A DNA stretch of 64,000 nt, taken from NCBI GenBank assembly GCA_965228415.1, contig OZ245814.1, positions 4,960,001 to 5,024,000 of the forward strand. The letters are read 5' to 3'. Positions 34,978 through 43,714 of this stretch are shown here, in pieces. The notes under the pieces were generated by a model. It saw nothing but the letters and a program-made list of their open reading frames with translations. It was not told the origin of the DNA and searched no databases. The DNA is from Agaribacillus sp965228415. Lineage in GTDB: Bacteria > Bacteroidota > Bacteroidia > Cytophagales > Cyclobacteriaceae. Made by a program: the position numbers and the translations under genes. The stretch's first letter is position 1, and each line of letters begins with the position of its first letter.

Positions 34978-35793
34978 TTACTTTTCCGTTTTAATAAGCC
35001 CTCCCCAAACCCACCCAGTTTGGTCTTTGTATTTTACTTGCATCCAGTTGGTCGTCGTTGTTCCAATGGTTTCTTCCGGCCCATCTATTGAGATAATTTC
35101 CACGCTTTCATTAAATGGTATTGAGGTTAGCGCTTTTGCATTTCTAAAAGCCGAAGTTCGCATTTTAAGTCCATGTTTGGCCATTACCACTCCAACAGCA
35201 ACTGTTGCGGTTTTCGAGGAAGTAGGTTCATCCTTAGATGAGTAAATTGAATATTGAAAGCTGGCCAAAGAAATCGCAATTGAGAGGGCAATTAATCCTT
35301 TGAGAATAAATACAATTCGTTCACTTATTACGGGTTTGGCTATTACATTGGAGTATTCTTTCACATTGGCATAACCATTCGGGCGTTGGCCGGTTTTGTA
35401 TCTTCTATCTCTAACGTAAACAGTTTTCTGTATTATATGATAAAATCTGGTATGCCGCTTAAAGAAATTCCTAAATGATAAGTAGAACCAATAAAGCGGC
35501 CCTACAATTGGTAAAATTCCTCCTCCAATGGCCAGGAAAAAGTAAAGAAAAGCATTTGATTGTAGCAGCACCACCTTATATCCAGCCTTCTTTAAATCCT
35601 CTCGATTGTTAATTGAGTATTTACTTGAGGTTGAGTAAGATGATTTCCTGTTGTTTGAGGAAACCGCAACTCTAATTGGAGTCGCGTGGCTGTTCTTATA
35701 AATCTTATTACTGATTACTTTTCCTCCATCGCGGCCAATTTGGTTAACCGCTGATCGAACAAACCCTTTGGCTAATTTTACTATAAAACTCAT
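34978..35793 (-). CDS. Membrane protein with C-terminal SH3b domain
   Basis: 271 residues. A basic, Ser-rich N-terminus (1-70), hydrophobic stretches at about 80-107 (FLYFFLAIGGGILPIVGPLYW) and about 158-182 (IVFILKGLIALSIAISLASF), then a C-terminal bacterial SH3-like domain (about 198-271: VMAKHGLKMRTSAFRNAKAL, TNWMQVKYKDQTGWVWGGLI). SH3b domains bind cell-wall peptides or proteins. Function unknown. Confidence 0.65.
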   Translation of the reverse strand: MSFIVKLAKGFVRSAVNQIGRDGGKVISNKIYKNSHATPIRVAVSSNNRKSSYSTSSKYSINNREDLKKAGYKVVLLQSNAFLYFFLAIGGGILPIVGPLYWFYLSFRNFFKRHTRFYHIIQKTVYVRDRRYKTGQRPNGYANVKEYSNVIAKPVISERIVFILKGLIALSIAISLASFQYSIYSSKDEPTSSKTATVAVGVVMAKHGLKMRTSAFRNAKALTSIPFNESVEIISIDGPEETIGTTTTNWMQVKYKDQTGWVWGGLIKTEK

Positions 35794-35910
35794 TGTCCCA
35801 AGGGATAATAAAAACGTAGATTTAAAAAGGAATAATGGATAGGGAGTAATTCATGAAAAACATTATTGTACAACACTTCTCCTTTATAGAACTTAAATTT
35901 TAACATTAGG

Positions 35911-36180
35911 TTAAAGATTATCATTTAACCACTTTGAACATTTTTCATCAAATCCAGTCCAAGCGGCTTCTCTATTTAGTTTTGCAACTAGAAGTTCATC
36001 ATTACTATCAATAAATTTTTGTAAGTGATTTCTAATGTTCTTTGCCGTTGAATTGGACTTAATTATCCAAGTGCTATCAAGGCAATACCACCTAAGACCT
36101 AGTTGTTTGATTTCTTTTATTAAGCTAGTGTAGTCTTGACCAGACTTGTTAAGGTCGTATCCAATTAAGTATGATTTCAT
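35911..36180 (-). CDS. Cas2-like/SinR-family small protein
   Basis: 89 residues. KSYLIGYDLNKSGQDY opens with the betaalpha start of the Cas2/VapD-type ferredoxin fold. LGLRWYCLDSTWIIKS, the SNDELLVAKL strand and AWTGF match what I recall as the SinR family of Cas2-like proteins. No cas1, other cas gene or repeat array lies in the window, so it is not part of a CRISPR system here. It sits 17 bp after a stand-alone WYL-like gene on the same strand, which suggests that the two work together. Nuclease activity is possible but cannot be read. Confidence 0.65.
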   Translation of the reverse strand: MKSYLIGYDLNKSGQDYTSLIKEIKQLGLRWYCLDSTWIIKSNSTAKNIRNHLQKFIDSNDELLVAKLNREAAWTGFDEKCSKWLNDNL

Positions 36181-36197
36181 GGATTTACTTTTATGTA

Positions 36198-36494
36198 TTA
36201 AACATTACAAACTATTGTTGACATGTCTTTGTCATTTGGATTATAATTTTCTCTGTTCGAACTAGCGTTAATGGTCGTAATTTCAAGATTTTGAATCTTG
36301 GAGGTATCAAAAAGTCTCCATGGTGATTCATGTTTACTCTTTGAGTAGCCGCCAACCCTATAAGACCTAAGAACTAAATTGCCGGTGTCTTTATGGAATC
36401 CAAGCGCAAATGGTTCAACAATTCTTAACTGGTTATCATAAGTAAATTTAATGACCAATCTATTTTTAATAGCTTTACAGATTATTTCCTTCAT
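36198..36494 (-). CDS. Stand-alone WYL-like domain protein
   Basis: 98 residues. The run KNRLVIKFTYDNQLRIVEPF (near the start), ALGFHKDTGNLVLRSYRVGG, the RLFDTSKIQNLEI box and YNPNDKDM form a WYL-type domain without the usual helix-turn-helix. WYL domains bind ligands such as nucleotides or single-stranded nucleic acid and often tune defence genes. It is followed after 17 bp by the Cas2-like gene and preceded after 11 bp by an exported protein gene. Confidence 0.65.
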   Translation of the reverse strand: MKEIICKAIKNRLVIKFTYDNQLRIVEPFALGFHKDTGNLVLRSYRVGGYSKSKHESPWRLFDTSKIQNLEITTINASSNRENYNPNDKDMSTIVCNV

Positions 36495-36505
36495 ATCTTA
36501 ATTTT

Positions 36506-37567
36506 TTATTTGATTTTTAAATAAGGCACTTTCCAGGTCTTGACCCTGTATTTTCTAACCGGTCTCTTACCCCAATTTTCTCTTACCGTAACAGCTGAAA
36601 TTCTAATATGCACATCAAGACCTTCCATGAGATTATCATTGAGTAAGCATATATAAAATGTACCGGTTTTTGGGCTTTCCATTCTTTTGTAGGATAAAGG
36701 GCCATTGCCCTTTTCGAACTGATAAAATGATTGGCCTTGAATAAATAGCTGGGCATTATCATAGTCGGCAGCAAACCAATACTGAATATTATCGGCTTTA
36801 TCAGGAACACCTAGCTCTGCTAGACCATTTAGTGCCACGCTAGCCAGCACAAAAGAACCGGTGGGATCAACAGAAGCCAAGCCCTCTGCCAATTTAGCTC
36901 CAGCCTGCAATTGCCCCCTTCTTTTAATTGCTTTTTCCTCAGCTTGTTGAAATACCGCTTCTGCATCTTCACCAACCCCAATATAATATGACCAGGAAAC
37001 CGTTTGCTCGGGTAAAATTACTTGCACCATTGATTTATTAGGCCTGCCATTGGTAGCCGTTTGCGAATGTACCCTTTCCACTTTGTGACCTAATACGTCC
37101 ACAACGACTGTGTCTTTCGATACTAAATAGTCCTCTTGTACGGTATAGTGGGTAGTGTCTCTTTTCTCTTCCCAATAGACAGTGGTATTAAATTTTTGAT
37201 TTGGATCCATAGGAGTACGTGCTAATTTATATTTACATACTCTTGCACCTATTGCTGAATTTTTTAAGCGTAGCTTATAAACCCCCGTATTCTGAATTTG
37301 AATAAGCTTATCTTTAACCGAATTGCTTTTGTACTCAAGAAACTTAGATGCCCCGGGCAGCTCAATAATTTCAATTTCTTTGAGGGCTTTCCCTTTTAAC
37401 TCCTTAAAACTAAATACCAATTCATCTCCCTCAGAAAGGCCAAAATATAGTACTTCCTCAGAGACACCACCTACCTTTAAAGTACCTTCCGAAATACTGA
37501 TAGCTTCCTGCGCAGACAGCAAATGATTGATAAATAGGATAATGAGCACAAAATAGAATCTCCTCAT
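36506..37567 (-). CDS. Exported protein of unknown function
   Basis: 353 residues with a signal peptide (RRFYFVLIILFINHLLSA, then Q). The mature part is beta-rich: EEVLYFGLSEGDELVFSFKE, YKLRLKNSAIGARVCKY, then a middle part with SWSYYIGVGEDAEAVFQ and a hydrophobic alanine-rich stretch (GSFVLASVALNGLAEL). It ends in GTFYICLLNDN and basic strands. I do not recognise the family. It sits 3 bp after the small His/Cys-rich gene and 11 bp before the WYL-like gene, so it is likely in their operon. Confidence 0.65.
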   Translation of the reverse strand: MRRFYFVLIILFINHLLSAQEAISISEGTLKVGGVSEEVLYFGLSEGDELVFSFKELKGKALKEIEIIELPGASKFLEYKSNSVKDKLIQIQNTGVYKLRLKNSAIGARVCKYKLARTPMDPNQKFNTTVYWEEKRDTTHYTVQEDYLVSKDTVVVDVLGHKVERVHSQTATNGRPNKSMVQVILPEQTVSWSYYIGVGEDAEAVFQQAEEKAIKRRGQLQAGAKLAEGLASVDPTGSFVLASVALNGLAELGVPDKADNIQYWFAADYDNAQLFIQGQSFYQFEKGNGPLSYKRMESPKTGTFYICLLNDNLMEGLDVHIRISAVTVRENWGKRPVRKYRVKTWKVPYLKIK

Positions 37568-37570
37568 TGC

Positions 37571-37777
37571 TTAGCTATTATGACACCTAGGGATACATCG
37601 AACGCATCCATCAACTCTTGAATAGTATTCCCTTGCCTTTTGTAAAGCACTTTCGCAATTATTATGAAAGCCAAGAGGTATTTTATCATTTGGCATGACA
37701 GGACATCCTTCTTTATGAACTTCGTGATCATTATGTGGATTAGTATTCGCGTGGTTGTTTACCCAGTATTCATCCAT
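37571..37777 (-). CDS. Small His/Cys-rich protein, likely metal-binding
   Basis: 68 residues. Key pattern: HEVHKEGCPVMP near residues 18-29, LGFHNNCESALQKAREYY, then DGCVRCIPRCH at the C-terminus. Four Cys and several His are spaced like a zinc knuckle. I recall this as a widespread small conserved protein of unknown role. No signal peptide. Confidence 0.6.
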   Translation of the reverse strand: MDEYWVNNHANTNPHNDHEVHKEGCPVMPNDKIPLGFHNNCESALQKAREYYSRVDGCVRCIPRCHNS

Positions 37778-37889
37778 GATTAATGAAATTGATTATACTG
37801 TGGCAAGATTGTTTTTAATTATGAGAGGAGCTAATTAGATTTCCGAACGAAAAGATCTGGTTTCCGAAGTATCGTGAAAGATTAATAAG

Positions 37890-38891
37890 TTATTGATTCA
37901 GAAAACTACTCAAAATCAAATCCAACTCCCTTTCATTTTTAAATCTGTCATATATTTGAAAGTTGGCGGGCTTCATTCCAGAATCTTTCAGCCATTTAGT
38001 CCAGAATAACTTGATAATCTTTGAGTCTGGAGGTGAAACTGTGGTAACCCCATTTATTATGGTCCTATCATCGATTTCAAGTACTAAAAGTTCAATTTCA
38101 TTTATTAACGGATTTTGTAATGGTATCAGGCCATATTTCTCCGCCTCAAAAAATTCCACAGGACTTTGATAAGATGAATTGTTAAAATTAATTCTGAATT
38201 GATTTAATAATTTGGCACTTAGGTATTTTGATCGATTTGGGTTCTTTTTGTCAAACATGGTTGGATCATTGGCATATCTTCCTGCCTCTATGTAACCATC
38301 TGTTAGTAGTATCACTTTATTTTTTTTTCTGGCAGTATAAGTTTTCTTTTTAAATGAATATCGTTCAATAGTAGTGTCAATGATTGTGTGGTCAAGTTCA
38401 TCATTCAAATAATGCCAGATATCTGCTCCTAATATTTCATTGCCCATATTGTGATTATAGACTGTGTTAATTGAGGTTTTTATATCAATAATATCGCCAT
38501 CATAGTCTTGTTCAATTCTTCCATACAAATAATTGGAGATTTCAAGTTCATTCTTGTTAAACTCGGTTAGATCAATATTAAAATTTAATCCTATATCCTC
38601 ATTATAAACCCTATCGACAGAAACATGATTAACTGAGTAAAAATTGAATTTATCGTATATATTAAGCTCCATCGATTTTTCTATGAGTGGTTTGAGCTTA
38701 TCGATGACTTTAGAAATAATGATCGTGTCATGAATACTCTTTTTTCGCAGTATCCTGTTACTAAGATCGCTTAGAATAACTATGTTATTACCATAGTTGA
38801 CTTTTTCACTCTTGTCATTTTCAGTCGAAGATGTTACAGTTGAACAATTGGCGAGTAATGTAACAAATATGATTAGTAATGAGGTTTTCAT
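37890..38891 (-). CDS. vWA-like lipoprotein
   Basis: 333 residues. A signal with lipobox-like LLANCS (Cys16). The core has IVILSDLSNRILRKK, which looks like a changed MIDAS start (DxSxS becomes DLSNR), and NKVILLTDGYIEAGR like the later vWA strand. It may bind a partner protein in a metal-dependent way. The ATG shares one base with the TGA of the PLD-like membrane protein upstream, so the two are translationally coupled. Confidence 0.6.
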   Translation of the reverse strand: MKTSLLIIFVTLLANCSTVTSSTENDKSEKVNYGNNIVILSDLSNRILRKKSIHDTIIISKVIDKLKPLIEKSMELNIYDKFNFYSVNHVSVDRVYNEDIGLNFNIDLTEFNKNELEISNYLYGRIEQDYDGDIIDIKTSINTVYNHNMGNEILGADIWHYLNDELDHTIIDTTIERYSFKKKTYTARKKNKVILLTDGYIEAGRYANDPTMFDKKNPNRSKYLSAKLLNQFRINFNNSSYQSPVEFFEAEKYGLIPLQNPLINEIELLVLEIDDRTIINGVTTVSPPDSKIIKLFWTKWLKDSGMKPANFQIYDRFKNERELDLILSSFLNQ

Positions 38892-40936
38892 CAGTTATCA
38901 ACAGCTAATCGTTTAAGGTTATTGAGCGTCCACAATTTAACTTGCTCATCAGCTTCCCGGGATTTAGCAAGCGCTATTTTTACGGCGAATTGCTCATACA
39001 AAAAATCTTTCCAGCCCCTCATAAATACCGAGACTCTATCCTTTACATATACGGTGGAAAATGTGAAATTTTCATTATCTATTTTGGTTAGGTTGATATT
39101 AGTAATGTTTTCAAATACTAATTTTTGATGTTCCCGGGTGCTTACAATACCGTGTTTCTTTTGCTCCATTTCTATCTGGCCCTCACTGATCTTTTTCTCT
39201 AACGTATCTATGTTTCCTTTTTGAATGCCAAGTTCAGCAAGTTTCAAATTAATTTGATGGTTGACCTCATTTAATTCATCTTGTATGGCTACACTTTTTC
39301 CCTTAAGCTGCTCTATTTCCAATCTGGATTTATCGTATTTCATGTCTTGGTTGCGATTATCCAGCACCTTGAATATATGACTTAAGAGTAATTCAAATGT
39401 AAGCAGGGCCAATAAGCCGAAAACCAATATGAGATAAAAATCAGTATCGGTCCAAACCATATTAAAATACCATGCTTCGTCAGTTTGTCCTTTTATATAC
39501 TCAATATTATGTATTGATTCAGCTACTTTGTAGGCAGTAAAGCCGTCAATAAATACAATTGCCAGGATTAAACACAAATATCTCTGCCATTTTGCAGTCA
39601 CCTTGTTGATGACAAATATGAGTCCCATAATAAATATTGGTACCAGCATTATAAAAAATAAGCTTACTAATCCCTTATCTTGGGCTTTGGAAATGGCGTT
39701 TCCATCAAAAATTTCTGGACTTCCGGCAATAACTCCATTGAGTTTTGATTCTTTAGCATCGTCTTGAGAATAAATTAAAATATAAGCTGCGGAAGAATAA
39801 AAAATCACACTGTAAACACTTACCAGAATTAAGAATATGAAATTGGGGATAAAAGTGTAAAGAGGAATTTTAGGACGATAGTTATCACTGATTACCTCTT
39901 TAATTCTGATTTCGTTCTCATCAAGTTTGGTTTCTAAGCCTTTTCGCTTATTGGACTTCAAATTATCTATTTCAGCTTCTTTGGCAATTATTTCGCGCTT
40001 TATATTATTGATTTCACTATCTATAGTTGCTTGCTTACATCGATTTTCTTTTTCAAGTAAACCGATGTCACTTTGAGATTGGAGATCCACACTCCCCTTT
40101 GATCGCTCCAACTGTTCATGTAAATTTGATTTTATCAGTTGTTTTTTATCATTTGAAACTTTGATATCTCTCAAAAAACTGGTGTATACATTGTCAAGTT
40201 CCTGAGGTAAATTTTCAGCATCGCCTGCACAGCATTTGCATCGCTCATTCCCAAGTTCATGCAACTCTTCATCATTATAACTATGTACCTGGGAATATAT
40301 TAATTCAGTGACTAACTTTTCATAGTTGGAAATGTTTTCTTCTATTTTACTCAGGGGTGGCGATTCTTCGATATCCTCTTCAATTTTATTGAGATTGTCA
40401 GGATCGAAATTGATTGCCTCTTCTAATAGGGAATTAAATTTGTCCAGGAACTCCGCAACCGTTTGTTCATCTTCGGTGTAAATAATGTTTTCATCGTTAT
40501 TGGTTCTGGCATTCTTGCTCCAGTTGTAGGAGCCTGAGATGAGTTTTTCTTCGTCAATAATGCAGAATTTATTATGCATGCGACCATATGAACTAGCTTT
40601 CTTAATTATTTTTACTATACTTCCATTATCGGTTAATTGTTTAAATGGCAGGTAAAAGTTGTCTTTATTGTTATCCAGAACTACTTTTATGTCAATATTG
40701 ACGTGATCATCATATTTTTTAAGTAGTGCATCAAGCAAATCTCTATCGGTAAACCATGCGGCAGCTATATAAATTGCTGTTTGCGCTTCTTCGATTTTTC
40801 TTAATACCAGTCTATAAATTTCTTCTCCATTGTGAAGAGAATATTGTCTGCTGGACTTAGTTTCTGCGGTGTTTTCACCGTTATCATTCCTTTTAACTTT
40901 GTTCGTGAAAAGATTAGAAAATTCCATTGTTTCCAT
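38891..40936 (-). CDS. PLD-like phosphodiesterase domain - coiled coil - multi-pass membrane protein
   Basis: 681 residues. A PLD domain at about 35-175 has one HxK motif (H121, K123 in RMHNKFCIID), with GSYNWSKNA and NNDEN following, as in single-HKD nucleases that work as dimers. A Cys pair (RCKCC, about 234-238) and coiled coils come next, then four or five membrane helices at about 375-535 (e.g. FIPNFIFLILVSVYSVIF, LFFIMLVPIFIMGLIFVI), and a last coiled coil. A membrane-bound nuclease or phospholipase is the likely activity. The downstream vWA-like lipoprotein gene overlaps it. Met4 is another possible start. Confidence 0.75.
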   Translation of the reverse strand: METMEFSNLFTNKVKRNDNGENTAETKSSRQYSLHNGEEIYRLVLRKIEEAQTAIYIAAAWFTDRDLLDALLKKYDDHVNIDIKVVLDNNKDNFYLPFKQLTDNGSIVKIIKKASSYGRMHNKFCIIDEEKLISGSYNWSKNARTNNDENIIYTEDEQTVAEFLDKFNSLLEEAINFDPDNLNKIEEDIEESPPLSKIEENISNYEKLVTELIYSQVHSYNDEELHELGNERCKCCAGDAENLPQELDNVYTSFLRDIKVSNDKKQLIKSNLHEQLERSKGSVDLQSQSDIGLLEKENRCKQATIDSEINNIKREIIAKEAEIDNLKSNKRKGLETKLDENEIRIKEVISDNYRPKIPLYTFIPNFIFLILVSVYSVIFYSSAAYILIYSQDDAKESKLNGVIAGSPEIFDGNAISKAQDKGLVSLFFIMLVPIFIMGLIFVINKVTAKWQRYLCLILAIVFIDGFTAYKVAESIHNIEYIKGQTDEAWYFNMVWTDTDFYLILVFGLLALLTFELLLSHIFKVLDNRNQDMKYDKSRLEIEQLKGKSVAIQDELNEVNHQINLKLAELGIQKGNIDTLEKKISEGQIEMEQKKHGIVSTREHQKLVFENITNINLTKIDNENFTFSTVYVKDRVSVFMRGWKDFLYEQFAVKIALAKSREADEQVKLWTLNNLKRLAVDN

Positions 40937-41013
40937 GATTTAGGGAAACAATAAAAAAACTTAACTCCGGATTTTAAACTAAGTTTTCCCAACAACCTTA
41001 TTCACTTTCCGAA

Positions 41014-41394
41014 TCACTGATGCTGCCAACACTTGCCGTTGGCATTTTTAGTCGTCCGTTTGCACCGACTTCCGGTTGACTTGGTCTTGGCGGTGCATCG
41101 AACGGCTTTCACAACCTTTTGAGGGGTAGGTGGGACAATAATTTTGGTACTATCATTAACCACTTTTGCGCCGACTGTCTTCGTTGCGGGCTTACAAACC
41201 TTGCAGGCTTCGTACCCCCTTTCTTTTGCTTTGGAGAGAGTTATCTGATATTGGCTATATTTTAGATAATGGCATGTTTTTTTGTGATATTTTCTCCCGG
41301 TTTTGGTAATATAAACGGTTTGAGCCGCTGTCTGAATTTGGGTGCAGGATATCAGCAGGAATAATACGAGACAATATTTTACTAAGTTTTGCAT
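41014..41394 (-). CDS. Exported protein with two Cys/His zinc-type motifs
   Basis: 126 residues. Signal peptide with a lipobox-like LLISC or cleavage near TAAQ. First motif: VYITKTGRKYHKKTCHYLKY ... EACKVCKP, the pattern also seen in Ada-like/SSPB small zinc domains. Second motif at the C-terminus: RCTAKTKSTGSRCKRTT ... GKCWQH, a separate Cys3His knuckle. The link is Pro/Thr/Lys-rich. Role unknown; protein or DNA binding outside the cell is possible. It follows the DUF3892 gene by 1 bp on the same strand. Confidence 0.65.
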   Translation of the reverse strand: MQNLVKYCLVLFLLISCTQIQTAAQTVYITKTGRKYHKKTCHYLKYSQYQITLSKAKERGYEACKVCKPATKTVGAKVVNDSTKIIVPPTPQKVVKAVRCTAKTKSTGSRCKRTTKNANGKCWQHQ

Positions 41395-41395
41395 A

Positions 41396-41680
41396 TTAAG
41401 TACATTCAGGTAGACTCAAGAGATTGTTAGGTCCGTAGCCATCGGCTTCTGTTTTAAGGTATTTGTTCCCAGCTTTACTTACTGCTGCCACCACTTTTAC
41501 CTCCCGAAAGTTCCTGGTAACAAAAAATTCCCCTCCGTATTCCTCAATTTGTCGAATGGTTTTTGGCGTAGTCTGTTTCCAATTTTTTCCATCACCACTT
41601 ATTCCCCCAACGTGACTTGGACGTTCACCTGAATTATTCCCGTCTTTTCTTTCAATGCATTTAATCTCGTTTCTTTCCAT
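41396..41680 (-). CDS. DUF3892-family protein
   Basis: 94 residues from ATG 41680 (MERNEIKCIERKDG). The open frame reaches 41806, but that part overlaps the TIR gene and is not like the family. Recognised marks: IKCIERKDGN, HVGGISGDGKNWKQTTPKTI, and the C-terminal GPNNLLSLPEC. The family has no known function. Compact and beta-rich, cytosolic. It lies between the TIR membrane protein and the Cys-rich exported protein. Confidence 0.8.
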   Translation of the reverse strand: MERNEIKCIERKDGNNSGERPSHVGGISGDGKNWKQTTPKTIRQIEEYGGEFFVTRNFREVKVVAAVSKAGNKYLKTEADGYGPNNLLSLPECT

Positions 41681-41774
41681 AATTTTTAATTTTCGGGAAA
41701 GTAAAAAATGGATTCGGCGCATAGAATTTTTGTTTCCTAAGCCTATTAATTGCTTTCCTGGATGGAAGTTTTGA

Positions 41775-42899
41775 TCATTCCAAACCCACGAAAACCCAGT
41801 TTTCATTCTGTTTTTTAAATTGATAAGTCTCTCTGGGCAAGAATCCTCGAAAAGTGGTTTGTCGATATTTCATTCCTTTTGAACTTTGTTCATAGATAAG
41901 GGCCACTGAAAGGTATCTAAGATTATTTTGATAGCGGATTTCTACAGTATACGTAAAGTCATCCACTTTATCTTTATCCAAAATCTCGTAACTAGTGGGT
42001 TGAGTATTGATAAAAACATATTTCACATTCATCGTGTATGGACTGGATTTAATGTCGCTTAAATAAATCTCCGGATCTTCAAAGCCATACAGGTTAACTG
42101 GGTTGAGCGAGTCAATTTCCTTGCCAATCGCCGGTTCTACATTTTTTTTGAAGTTAAACTTATGATAACCTGTAGTAAAATAATATTCATTTCTATAATG
42201 TGCCTTCAAATCATTATAACGATCGCTATATGCACTAATTTGATTAATAGTAGCGGTATCGCCTGCCAGTTCTTTCATTTCCAATTGGTGCTCCTTATAA
42301 ATTTTCTTCTGGAAAGTATTGATACGGTCTTCAATAGTAGTCTTGATGAGGTTATCTGATGGCAAATCCCTAATCATGAAATACCAGGCCCCTATTGCTA
42401 CTAACAACAAAACCAAAAATCCACCTGAACGAGCGACGAGTTTGTTCCTTTTATTACCTGCCGCAGCAGTTGTCAATTGTATGTTACTTTTTTTTTGCCT
42501 GATGGTCTCTATTATTTTTTGAGCAACAAAATCAGGTCCGCGGTGGGATTCTATTGCCCACCGATCCGCAAGAAATGCGTCGAACGATTTTACCTCTTCC
42601 ATATCAACGTTATGCCACACTGGAATAATAAAAGAGTCGCTTCTACCCCAAAGTGCATGGAATTCCCTTTGTGGCCAATCTTTAATAAAATAATTTTTAC
42701 TTAAAATGGTCACTCCATACCTCGACTTATTCAGACCTTGTTTTATAATTTCTTCAATGCTGCTTCCTACTCTCAACTCTTGTCCCGAATACCACACTTT
42801 CACTTGTGCTTTCTCCAGATGATTCACAAGTTCTGTCACGAACATCTTATCCTGTACGGCGTAGGAGATAAAAACGTCATATTCGTAATTGGGGGTCAT
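41775..42899 (-). CDS. TIR-domain protein anchored in the membrane
   Basis: 374 residues. Classic TIR at 1-135: YDVFISYAVQDKMFVTELVN, the YSGQELRVGSSIEE BB-loop part, GVTILSKNYFIKDWPQREF with Glu79 at the catalytic place. One membrane helix at about 159-176 (GGFLVLLLVAIGAWYFMI). A C-terminal domain (about 180-374) of helix then strands, outside the cytosol if the TIR is inside, with no family I know. It would sense something outside and set off NAD+ cleavage or TIR signalling inside. Downstream on the same strand are DUF3892 and zinc-motif genes. Confidence 0.85.
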   Translation of the reverse strand: MTPNYEYDVFISYAVQDKMFVTELVNHLEKAQVKVWYSGQELRVGSSIEEIIKQGLNKSRYGVTILSKNYFIKDWPQREFHALWGRSDSFIIPVWHNVDMEEVKSFDAFLADRWAIESHRGPDFVAQKIIETIRQKKSNIQLTTAAAGNKRNKLVARSGGFLVLLLVAIGAWYFMIRDLPSDNLIKTTIEDRINTFQKKIYKEHQLEMKELAGDTATINQISAYSDRYNDLKAHYRNEYYFTTGYHKFNFKKNVEPAIGKEIDSLNPVNLYGFEDPEIYLSDIKSSPYTMNVKYVFINTQPTSYEILDKDKVDDFTYTVEIRYQNNLRYLSVALIYEQSSKGMKYRQTTFRGFLPRETYQFKKQNENWVFVGLE

Positions 42900-42985
42900 A
42901 AATTATTTTTAGTGTATTAATCTAGTTTACTTCCAGTCTTTCACCCAAATTAATTTCCTACTATCAATTATCCATTTCCCAAAAG

Positions 42986-43708
42986 TCATTTTACCAGGTT
43001 TAGTTTGTTTAGAATCATTTCTCGATTCTTAGGACTCATTTGAACCGAATGCCCTTCTCCCATTTTTATGATGTTGCCTTCAATTCCCATAATACTATTG
43101 ATATTAACAATGTAACTGCGTTGAATTTTTATAAAATCCGGATTATCAAACTGCTCAAAAACCTTTCGCATGTTATTGGAAAGTATGTATGTCTTATTTT
43201 TAGTTACAATATTGCAATAGGCTCTGGCTGCCTCGAGATAAAGAATATCCTTATAGAAAATCATTTCAGATTTTTTATTGTCGGTTCTGATAAATACCCT
43301 GTCAGAAAGTTTTGAGGTAGAAGGCTTTTTAACCGTTGATGCATTTAAAAATGCTAACTCTAGCGAACGAAGAACATCCCCTGGCTTAAATGGTTTAGAA
43401 AGGTAATTGGCAGGAAAGGTGCTTTTAGCCCTTTCAAAAGTTGTCTGATCAACATGATCAGATAAATAAATAATAGGGATTTCTACTTTCTCTAATATTT
43501 TTTTTGCCGTTTCGATTCCATCCAGCTCTCCCGCTAAATGAATATCCATAAGTATAAGATCCGGTGTATCATCCCCGATTCTTTTTAAAACTGCTTCACC
43601 TGTATCCAAAATATCGACTACATTAAAATGGTGCTCCTCAAGTGTATATTTTAAATCCTGAGCAACTAACAACTCATCTTCTACAATAAGTACTTTGATT
43701 CTGTCCAT
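42986..43708 (-). CDS. LytTR-family response regulator
   Basis: 240 residues. Receiver about 1-122 with acidic ED pair at 10-11, phospho-acceptor Asp55 (LILMDIHLAGELDG) and Lys in YLSKPFKPGD. LytTR DNA-binding domain about 135-240 (VFIRTDNKKSEMIFYKDILY, FIKIQRSYIVNINSI). It forms a pair with the TPR kinase 6 bp upstream. LytTR regulators bind tandem direct repeats. The TIR gene begins 86 bp downstream on the same strand and could be a target or in the same transcript. Confidence 0.93.
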   Translation of the reverse strand: MDRIKVLIVEDELLVAQDLKYTLEEHHFNVVDILDTGEAVLKRIGDDTPDLILMDIHLAGELDGIETAKKILEKVEIPIIYLSDHVDQTTFERAKSTFPANYLSKPFKPGDVLRSLELAFLNASTVKKPSTSKLSDRVFIRTDNKKSEMIFYKDILYLEAARAYCNIVTKNKTYILSNNMRKVFEQFDNPDFIKIQRSYIVNINSIMGIEGNIIKMGEGHSVQMSPKNREMILNKLNLVK

Positions 43709-43714
43709 TTTTAC

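Noticed and set aside
35911..36180. CRISPR-Cas locus suggested by a Cas2-like gene
   Set aside because: No repeat array, no cas1 and no other cas gene in the window; the protein fits the stand-alone SinR/VapD-like branch better.
41681..41806. Longer start for the DUF3892 protein
   Set aside because: The extension overlaps the TIR gene and is not shared by the family, whose match begins at the Met at 41680.
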